Positions 5,597 through 10,285 of a DNA stretch of 10,285 nt are shown here, in pieces. The position numbers and the translations under genes are program-made. Under the pieces are notes generated by a model, which was not told the origin of the DNA, did no database searches, and worked only from the letters and a program-made list of their open reading frames with translations. Origin of the DNA: Microcella sp. (GTDB lineage: Bacteria > Actinomycetota > Actinomycetes > Actinomycetales > Microbacteriaceae); NCBI GenBank assembly GCA_020216895.1, contig JAIWOM010000033.1, positions 1 to 10,285 of the forward strand. The letters are read 5' to 3'. Numbering within the stretch: the first letter of the stretch is position 1; each line of letters begins with the position of its first letter.

Positions 5597-6277
5597 TCAG
5601 AGGGCGGCGACCCAGACCGCGGCCGCGACCGCGGGCGCGACGACGACCTCGGTGCCCGCGCGGCGCACGAGCGCGACACCCGCGGGCGGCTGGGCAGCCG
5701 AGAGGCTCACCGGCTCGTCGAGGCCGATGCCGAGCTGATCGAGCACGCGGAGAGCATCCGGGTCGCGATCGCTGATGCGCACCACGCGCCCCTCGAACCC
5801 GACCGGAGCCCGATCGAGGCGCACGGCGTCGGGCCGCGTGATCGTTCCATCGGCGGCCGGGATCAGATCGCCGTGCGGGTCGCGCGTCGGCCGCCCCAGC
5901 TGCGCGTCGATCGCGTCGAGCAGGCGGTCGCTGAGGGCGTGCTCGAGCACCTCGGCCTCGTCGTGCACCTCGTCCCAGGTGTAGCCGTGCACCTGCACGA
6001 GCCAGGTCTCGATGAGCCGGTGCCGCCGCAGCATCGCCAGTGCACGCCGCTCGCCCTCGGGCGTGAGGCGGATCGCCCCGTACGGCCGATGGTCGACGAG
6101 CCCGGCGGCCGCGAGCTTCTTGACCATCTCGGTCACGCTCGACGGTGCGAGCGCGAGCCGCTCGGCGAGCTGGCCCGGGGTGATCGGCTCGGGCTGCCAC
6201 TCCGTGAACTGGAAGATCGTCTTCAGGTAGTCGTCGACGGCGGCGGATGCGGCGCTCGCGCTCGGACTGCCTGGCAT
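5597..6277 (-). CDS. mntR: DtxR-family metalloregulator, MntR type
   Basis: A 226-residue DtxR/IdeR/MntR-family repressor. It has an N-terminal winged helix (about 12-75, with the recognition region APSSVTEMVKKLAAAGLV at 44-61), a dimerisation and metal domain (about 76-150), and a C-terminal SH3/FeoA-like domain (about 155-226). That is the long architecture of IdeR, unlike the short B. subtilis MntR. Aligned by eye, the metal residues are Asp16, His86, Glu90, His105, Glu109, Glu112 and His113. IdeR has Met10 and Cys102 where this protein has Asp16 and Glu109; Asp and Glu at these places are the ligands of Mn-sensing MntR, so manganese is the predicted co-repressor. MntR Glu11 corresponds to Lys19 here. 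The start is ATG 6277, with a TAGGCT -10 box ending seven bases upstream. The probable target is the mntH palindrome at 4430-4449. It lies 38 bases after rdgB but has its own promoter. Confidence 0.85.
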   Translation of the reverse strand: MPGSPSASAASAAVDDYLKTIFQFTEWQPEPITPGQLAERLALAPSSVTEMVKKLAAAGLVDHRPYGAIRLTPEGERRALAMLRRHRLIETWLVQVHGYTWDEVHDEAEVLEHALSDRLLDAIDAQLGRPTRDPHGDLIPAADGTITRPDAVRLDRAPVGFEGRVVRISDRDPDALRVLDQLGIGLDEPVSLSAAQPPAGVALVRRAGTEVVVAPAVAAAVWVAAL

Positions 6278-6284
6278 GCCTGCC

Positions 6285-6290
6285 AGCCTA
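6285..6290 (-). promoter_or_regulatory. -10 box (TAGGCT) of the mntR-like gene
   Basis: TAGGCT on the minus strand ends seven bases before ATG 6277, predicting a leaderless mRNA. No copy of the mntH palindrome overlaps it, so I see no sign of autoregulation by that site. Confidence 0.55.
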
Positions 6291-6315
6291 GAGTCCACAG
6301 GCCGCGGCGCGCGGG

Positions 6316-6921
6316 CTACGCGGCCCCGTAGCGCTCGGCCAGCACGCGCGCGAGAGCCGCGAAGGCCCGCCCGCGGTGACTGATCGCGTTCTTCTCGTCG
6401 GCCGAGAGCTCGGCGCTCGTGATGCTGTAGCCCTCGGGGATGAAGATCGGGTCGTAGCCGAAGCCTCCCCCGCCGGCGGGCTCGTGCGCGATGGTGCCGG
6501 GCCAGATGCCGAGCTCGATGTGCTCGTACTCCGCGCCCGTGGAATCGCGGTCGTGGGGGTCGACCAGGGCAGCGGCGCAGGTGAACTGCGCGGCACGGTT
6601 CGGTTCGTCGCCGAGGTTCGTGAGCACGAGGCGGAGGTTGGCGGCGTAATCCCGCTCGCCCGAGTAGTGGGCGCTGTCGACGCCGGGGGCGCCGCCGAGA
6701 GCATCCACGCTGACGCCGGAGTCGTCGGCGATCGCGGGCAGGCCCGTGTGAGCCGCGGCCGCGCGGGCCTTGATGAGGGCGTTCGCGACGAACGTGCCGC
6801 CGTCCTCGACCGGCGCCGGGCCGTCGTAGGGCAGCAGCTCGAGGCCGGGGAGGGCCGCGCCGAGGATCCGCTGCAGCTCGGCGACCTTGTGCGCGTTGTG
6901 CGTGGCGACGACGACCTTCAT
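6316..6921 (-). CDS. rdgB: Non-canonical purine NTP pyrophosphatase (ITPase/XTPase)
   Basis: A 201-residue HAM1/RdgB enzyme that hydrolyses ITP, dITP and XTP to the monophosphate plus pyrophosphate, removing deaminated purines from the nucleotide pool in the cytoplasm. The N-terminal substrate motif THNAHK (7-12) and the catalytic, metal-binding ADDSG (65-69; Asp66-Asp67) are present. So are the base-recognition GGGFGYDPIF (151-160) and the C-terminal SHRGRA (181-186). Length is standard. The start ATG 6921 gives the normal MKVVVATHN opening; longer in-frame readings run back through rph and are rejected. It follows rph by five bases with no good Shine-Dalgarno, so translational coupling is likely. 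It is the last gene of the murI-rph-rdgB operon. The insertion 'DPHDRDSTGAEYEH' (121-134) is slightly longer than in E. coli but common in actinobacteria as far as I recall. Confidence 0.95.
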   Translation of the reverse strand: MKVVVATHNAHKVAELQRILGAALPGLELLPYDGPAPVEDGGTFVANALIKARAAAAHTGLPAIADDSGVSVDALGGAPGVDSAHYSGERDYAANLRLVLTNLGDEPNRAAQFTCAAALVDPHDRDSTGAEYEHIELGIWPGTIAHEPAGGGGFGYDPIFIPEGYSITSAELSADEKNAISHRGRAFAALARVLAERYGAA

Positions 6922-6926
6922 GACGG

Positions 6927-7688
6927 TCAGAGCCCCAGCGCGGAGCGTTGTGCGGCGGCCAGGTCGACGCAGCCACCCAGGGCGAGGTCGAGCAGGGCGT
7001 CGAGCTCGGCCCGGTCGAACGGCGCGCCCTCGGCGGTGCCCTGCACCTCGACGAAGTGGCCCGAGCCGGTAACGACGACGTTCATGTCGGTCTCGGCCCG
7101 CACATCCTCCACGTAGGCGAGGTCGAGCAGCGGCGTGCCGTCGATGATGCCGACGCTGACGGCGCTCACCGAGTCCTTCAGCGCGTTCGCCTTCTTGCCG
7201 ATGAAACCCTGCTCGCGACCCCACTCGATCGCGTCGGCGAGCGCGACGTAGGCGCCCGTGATCGCCGCCGTGCGGGTGCCACCGTCGGCCTGCAGCACGT
7301 CGCAGTCGATGACGATCGTGTTCTCGCCGAGCGCCTTCATGTCGACGACCGCGCGCAGGCTGCGGCCGATGAGGCGCGAGATCTCATGCGTGCGGCCTCC
7401 CACCTTGCCCTTGACCGCCTCGCGGTCCATGCGGTCGTTCGTCGAGCGCGGCAGCATGCCGTACTCGGCCGTCACCCAGCCCTTGCCCTTGCCGGTCAGC
7501 CAGCGCGGCACGCCGTTGGTGAAGCTCGCCGTGCAGAGCACCTTCGTGTTGCCGAACGAGATCAAGGCGCTGCCCTCGGCCTGGGCGCTCCAGCCCCGCT
7601 CGATCGTCACCGGCCGCAGCCGGTCGGCGGTGCGGCCGTCGGCGCGCTTCGTCGAGCCGAGGCCCGTGGATTCGGCGATCGTGGTCAT
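6927..7688 (-). CDS. rph: Ribonuclease PH
   Basis: A 253-residue phosphorolytic 3'-5' exoribonuclease that trims the 3' ends of tRNA precursors, releasing nucleoside diphosphates. Family motifs present are [13 protein letters not shown] (15-27), the basic stretch [14 protein letters not shown] (77-90) and [17 protein letters not shown] (98-114). [16 protein letters not shown] (131-146) contains the phosphate-binding GTR, and [18 protein letters not shown] (188-205) contains the conserved acidic residues Asp189 and Asp195. ATG 7688 overlaps the murI stop in an ATGA arrangement. GAAGGG six bases before it (plus-strand 7695-7700) is a good ribosome binding site inside the murI end. About 14 N-terminal residues precede the usual RADGRT start, so the true start might lie further in, but the RBS supports 7688. 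It shares an operon with murI and rdgB, a common actinobacterial order. Confidence 0.96.
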   Translation of the reverse strand: MTTIAESTGLGSTKRADGRTADRLRPVTIERGWSAQAEGSALISFGNTKVLCTASFTNGVPRWLTGKGKGWVTAEYGMLPRSTNDRMDREAVKGKVGGRTHEISRLIGRSLRAVVDMKALGENTIVIDCDVLQADGGTRTAAITGAYVALADAIEWGREQGFIGKKANALKDSVSAVSVGIIDGTPLLDLAYVEDVRAETDMNVVVTGSGHFVEVQGTAEGAPFDRAELDALLDLALGGCVDLAAAQRSALGL

Positions 7689-8545
7689 GAGGAGCCCTTC
7701 AGTGGTTGAGCCGGGATGGTGCCGGTGGGAAACGCGCTGTGCTGAAACGAATCGACGTGCCCGATCTCGGGGCCGAGGAAACGGTGGGCGAGCTGCCGGA
7801 AGCGCGCGGTGTCGGGTCCCGTGGCCTCGAAGGAGTGGGCGGGGGCATCCGTCGCCGTGGTCTCGAGGCCGTGCTCGACGAGCCGGCGGTAGACGTCGTA
7901 GGCGGTCTCCTCCGCGCTCGAGACGAGCGCGACCTCGGGGCCCATGACGTACTGGATCGCGCCGGCGAGCAGCGGGTAGTGGGTGCAGCCCAGCACGAGC
8001 GTGTCGACCTCGGCGGCCTTCAGCGGGGCGAGGTACTGCTCGGCGGCGGCGAACAGCTCGGGCCCGCTCGTGATGCCGGCCTCGACGAACTCGACGAAGA
8101 GCGGGGCCGCCGCCTGCGTGACGACGATGTCGGGGTCGGCGACGAACGCGTCGACGTAGGCGCCCGACCGCACGGTGCCCTCGGTGCCGATCACGCCGAT
8201 GCGCTTCGTGCGGGTGCGCCGCACGGCGGTTCGGACGGCGGGCTGGATCACCTCGACCACGGGGATGCCGTGGCCCTGCTCGAACCGCTCACGGGCATCC
8301 CGGAACATGGCGGCGCTCGCGGTGTTGCAGGCGATCACCAGCAGCTTCACGCCCTGGTCGACGAGCTCGTCCATGATGCGCAGCGCGTGCTCGCGCACCT
8401 CGGCGATCGGCAGCGGACCGTACGGACCGTTCGCCGTGTCGCCGACATAGAGCAGCTGCTCGCGCGGCAGCTGGTCGATGATCGCGCGGGCCACCGTGAG
8501 TCCGCCGACGCCCGAGTCGAAGACTCCGATCGGCGCGCTGCTCAC
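7685..8545 (-). CDS. murI: Glutamate racemase
   Basis: A 286-residue cofactor-independent racemase that makes D-glutamate for peptidoglycan in the cytoplasm. The N-terminus [13 protein letters not shown] (6-18) with Asp10 and Ser11, the first catalytic cysteine in ACNTASA (Cys73), and the second in GCTHYPLL (Cys187) are all intact. [12 protein letters not shown] (33-44) is also typical. The start is GTG 8545: the TAGACT -10 box ends seven bases upstream, and the conserved motif begins at residue 6. A longer reading upstream would run through the promoter and the photolyase end. The stop overlaps the rph ATG by ATGA, so murI leads the murI-rph-rdgB operon. The photolyase gene ends only 10 bases upstream on the same strand, and its TAG stop codon supplies the first bases of the murI -10 box. 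Confidence 0.96.
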   Translation of the reverse strand: MSSAPIGVFDSGVGGLTVARAIIDQLPREQLLYVGDTANGPYGPLPIAEVREHALRIMDELVDQGVKLLVIACNTASAAMFRDARERFEQGHGIPVVEVIQPAVRTAVRRTRTKRIGVIGTEGTVRSGAYVDAFVADPDIVVTQAAAPLFVEFVEAGITSGPELFAAAEQYLAPLKAAEVDTLVLGCTHYPLLAGAIQYVMGPEVALVSSAEETAYDVYRRLVEHGLETTATDAPAHSFEATGPDTARFRQLAHRFLGPEIGHVDSFQHSAFPTGTIPAQPLKGSS

Positions 8546-8552
8546 GCCCGCC

Positions 8553-8558
8553 AGTCTA
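8553..8558 (-). promoter_or_regulatory. -10 box (TAGACT) of the murI-rph-rdgB operon, overlapping the photolyase stop
   Basis: TAGACT on the minus strand ends seven bases before GTG 8545, predicting a leaderless murI mRNA. Its first three bases (minus strand 8558-8556) are the TAG stop codon of the upstream photolyase gene, so one sequence serves both purposes. Confidence 0.55.
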
Positions 8559-10037
8559 GAGCGGCCCGCGCTGCCGCTCTTGCTCGACGACCTGCTCGCG
8601 GTCGGCGAGGCGGCGCAGGCCCGCGAGCGGCTGCGCCATGCGGTGATTGCCGCGGATGCGCGGCTCGACCCGATCGAGGAACGCCCAGTACCCCGCGGTG
8701 AACGGGCAGGCATCCGGCCCCACCCGCACCTTCGGGTTGAAGCGGCACGAGCCGCAGTAGTCGGACATGCGCTGGATATACGCGCCGCCCGCGGCGTAGG
8801 GCTTCGTCGCCACGACTCCGCCGTCGGCCCACTGGCTCATGCCGACGACGTTGGCCGGCATCACCCACGGCGTGCCGTCGACGAACGCGCCCTGGAACCA
8901 CGCGGTGAGCTCGGCCGGGTCGTAGCCGCGCTGCAGGGCGGCGTTGCCCAGCACCATCAGACGCGGGATGTGGTGCGTCCACCCCGCGCCGTCGACCTGG
9001 TCGAGGGCGTGCGACAGGCAGCGGGCATCCGTCGCCGACCCGTCGAGCCGCCACCAGTGGTCGGGCAGCGGCTGGTGCGCGGCGAGGGCGTTCGAGCGGC
9101 GCGTATAGTCCTCGCCCAGGTGCCAGTAGAGGTGCCAGACCCAGTCGCGCCAGCCGATCAGCTGCCGCACAATGCCCTCGACGCTGTTCAGCGGGGCGCG
9201 CCCGGACTCGTACTCGGCGACGACGCGGTCGACGACCTCGAGCGGATGCAGCAGGCCCAGGTTGAGCGGAACGCTCAGCCGCGAGTGCGCCATCGTGTCG
9301 TCGCCGAGCATCATGGCGTCTTCGTAGGGCCCGAAGTCGCCGAGCCGGGTCTCGACGACGTCGTCCAGCGCGTCGAGCGCCTCGGCCCGCGTCGCCGCGA
9401 ACCGGCGGGGCCCGTCGCGGCCGAGGAACCGGACTCCCTGGGCCTCGAGCGCGTCGAGGTCGGCGCGCACGGCGGCGTCGATGTCGTCCTCGACCGGCTG
9501 CCACGGTGCAGGCAGGCCGAGGGTCGCGGCGCCCTTCGGCGGCGGCTGGCGGTTGTCGGCGTCGAAGCTGAACTGCCCGCCGGCCGGGCCCGCCGGCGTC
9601 ATGAGGATTCCCGTGCGCTCGCGGACCGCGCGGTAGAAGCGGTCCATGACGAGCTGGGTGGGCTTCCGCCCCGCGGCCCAGGCGGCGAAATCCTGCTCGC
9701 TCGTGACGAAGCCCCGCGACGGCAGGATGCTCGCGCCCAGTTCGCGCACCAGGCGCCGCGCGGCCCACGACGGCGGGTCGATGACCTCGAGCTCGCCGGG
9801 CACGAGCTCCGCATCCGTCAGCGCGGCACGATAGCTGCCCACGCGATGCAGCGCGCCGCGCGGCCCGAGCTCGCGGGCCCGCTGCCGCAGTGCCACCAGG
9901 TAGAGGTGCGCCTTCTGCCGGTGGGTCGGCCGGCGCCGGAAGACCTCGTGGTTCTCGAGCAGCAGGATGCGCCCGCCGTCGTCGTACGCCGGCCCGAGCT
10001 GCTCGGCGGTGAGCCAGCGGGTCGGTTCGCTCGTCAT
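8556..10037 (-). CDS. phrB: Iron-sulfur photolyase/cryptochrome, PhrB-type (6-4) photolyase
   Basis: A 493-residue protein of the photolyase-related (DPRP) family, also called FeS-BCP, whose founding member PhrB of Agrobacterium repairs (6-4) photoproducts by blue light using FAD. An N-terminal alpha/beta antenna domain comes first (about 23-150: [23 protein letters not shown], then a Rossmann-like fold). A helical FAD domain follows (about 180-493; [19 protein letters not shown] at 287-305). The cluster cysteines are Cys340, Cys428, Cys431 and Cys444; their spacing (88, 3, 13) is the same as PhrB Cys350/438/441/454. His355-His356 correspond to PhrB His365-His366, the active-site pair for the (6-4) reaction. 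All the residues I can check are therefore intact, which supports repair activity over a purely sensory role. The start is ATG 10037, with a TATTCT -10 box ending seven bases upstream. It is divergent from pncB and immediately upstream of murI. The antenna chromophore is probably a lumazine, as in PhrB (inference). Confidence 0.93.
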   Translation of the reverse strand: MTSEPTRWLTAEQLGPAYDDGGRILLLENHEVFRRRPTHRQKAHLYLVALRQRARELGPRGALHRVGSYRAALTDAELVPGELEVIDPPSWAARRLVRELGASILPSRGFVTSEQDFAAWAAGRKPTQLVMDRFYRAVRERTGILMTPAGPAGGQFSFDADNRQPPPKGAATLGLPAPWQPVEDDIDAAVRADLDALEAQGVRFLGRDGPRRFAATRAEALDALDDVVETRLGDFGPYEDAMMLGDDTMAHSRLSVPLNLGLLHPLEVVDRVVAEYESGRAPLNSVEGIVRQLIGWRDWVWHLYWHLGEDYTRRSNALAAHQPLPDHWWRLDGSATDARCLSHALDQVDGAGWTHHIPRLMVLGNAALQRGYDPAELTAWFQGAFVDGTPWVMPANVVGMSQWADGGVVATKPYAAGGAYIQRMSDYCGSCRFNPKVRVGPDACPFTAGYWAFLDRVEPRIRGNHRMAQPLAGLRRLADREQVVEQERQRGPL

Positions 10038-10044
10038 GCGCCCG

Positions 10045-10050
10045 AGAATA
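10045..10050 (-). promoter_or_regulatory. -10 box (TATTCT) of the photolyase gene
   Basis: TATTCT on the minus strand, close to the TATAAT consensus, ends seven bases before ATG 10037. The expected -35 position (about 10068-10073) coincides with the -10 box of divergent pncB, so the two promoters probably compete. Confidence 0.6.
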
Positions 10051-10067
10051 GAGCGCTCGCCCGCGCG

Positions 10068-10073
10068 TAGGCT
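10068..10073 (+). promoter_or_regulatory. -10 box (TAGGCT) of pncB
   Basis: TAGGCT ends six bases before GTG 10080, predicting a leaderless mRNA. The gap of 42 bases between the two start codons holds both divergent promoters. Confidence 0.55.
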
Positions 10074-10079
10074 GACCGC

Positions 10080-10285
10080 GTGACGACCGCCCTGCGAACC
10101 GACCGGTACGAGCTGACGATGCTCGAGGCGGCCCTGCGCTCGGGGCGCGCGGGGCGCGACTGCGTGTTCGAGGTGTTCGGGCGACGGCTGCCGGGCGGGC
10201 GGCGCTACGGCGTGCTGGCCGGCACCGGGCGCGTGCTCGACGCGATCACCGCCTTCCGGTTCGGCACGGCCGAGCTCGACTGGCT
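10080..10285 (+). CDS. pncB: Nicotinate phosphoribosyltransferase, 5' part
   Basis: The first 68 codons are present and the gene continues past the right edge. The reading begins MTTALRTDRYELTML and continues VFEVFGRRLPGGRRYGVLAGTGRVLDAI. This matches the N-terminal part of NAPRTase (TD-x-YELTM, then the VFE-x-F-x-R and RYGV-x-AGTGR stretches of the actinobacterial form). The enzyme converts nicotinate and PRPP to nicotinate mononucleotide in the NAD salvage (Preiss-Handler) pathway in the cytoplasm. The start is GTG 10080, given the TAGGCT box six bases upstream and the fit of the conserved TDRYELTM at residues 7-14. The phosphoribosyl-binding and catalytic parts lie outside the window and cannot be checked. 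Confidence 0.9.
   Translation, partial: MTTALRTDRYELTMLEAALRSGRAGRDCVFEVFGRRLPGGRRYGVLAGTGRVLDAITAFRFGTAELDW

Noticed and set aside
6278..6976. Upstream extension of the mntR frame and a 302-residue reading of rdgB
   Set aside because: Both extensions overlap upstream genes in another frame and give Arg-rich nonsense; conserved motifs start at the chosen ATG codons.
7706..8701. Plus-strand open frame of 331 codons opposite murI
   Set aside because: Antisense to murI with its two catalytic cysteines; no recognisable domain and no promoter or ribosome site in front.
8478..10070. Long open frame (530 codons) on the plus strand opposite phrB and the murI 5' end
   Set aside because: It is antisense to a protein with all its family motifs, its translation is low-complexity Arg/Glu/Ala-rich, and it spans two real gene boundaries. 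Such frames are usual opposite genes in high-GC DNA.
1..10285. CRISPR array, insertion sequence, toxin-antitoxin or defence system
   Set aside because: No regularly spaced repeats, terminal inverted repeats with a transposase, nuclease genes or small toxin pairs were found; every gene belongs to a housekeeping, transport or envelope family except one small unknown.

Overview
The window looks like chromosomal DNA of a high-GC Gram-positive actinobacterium, most likely a member of the Microbacteriaceae. This is an inference. It rests on the strong GC bias, the murI-rph-rdgB cluster beside pncB, the long DtxR/MntR-type regulator, and start codons that sit only 6-8 bases after a TANNNT hexamer, as in actinobacterial leaderless genes. 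I see no transposase, phage gene, CRISPR array or rRNA. The gene content is mostly ordinary housekeeping and transport; the more interesting signals are regulatory and compositional.

Layout, left to right. (1) 1-216: C-terminal end of a PucR-type regulator (+). (2) 259-340: tRNA-Leu(UAG) (+). (3) 357-638: small two-helix membrane protein (-), downstream of a LldP/LctP-family lactate permease at 681-2225 (-). (4) 2313-3107: DedA-family membrane protein (+), divergent from the permease, with a repeated His-rich tail. (5) 3128-4408: Nramp/MntH metal transporter (-), with a perfect 20-bp palindrome over its promoter. (6) 4460-5572: acyltransferase-3 family membrane protein (-). (7) 5597-6277: DtxR-family regulator with manganese-type (MntR) metal ligands (-). 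(8) 6316-8545: the operon murI-rph-rdgB (-). (9) 8556-10037: a [4Fe-4S] photolyase/cryptochrome of the PhrB (6-4) class (-). (10) 10080-10285: 5' part of pncB (+), divergent from the photolyase.

How the parts fit. The MntR-like regulator and the palindrome at the mntH promoter suggest a local manganese-responsive repressor and target pair, separated by the acyltransferase gene. MurI supplies D-glutamate for the cell wall. RNase PH and the ITP/XTP pyrophosphatase are maintenance enzymes for RNA and the nucleotide pool, and PhrB-type photolyase repairs UV damage. The permease, DedA and MntH proteins are all membrane transporters or maintenance proteins.

Two patterns run across the window. First, eight genes have a TANNNT -10 box ending 6-8 bases before the start codon, which implies leaderless mRNAs. 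Second, GGACGC is almost absent while GGATGC is abundant: all nine Asp-Ala codon pairs I located in which the preceding base is G use GAT, whereas the C-preceded pairs I read in the core genes use GAC.
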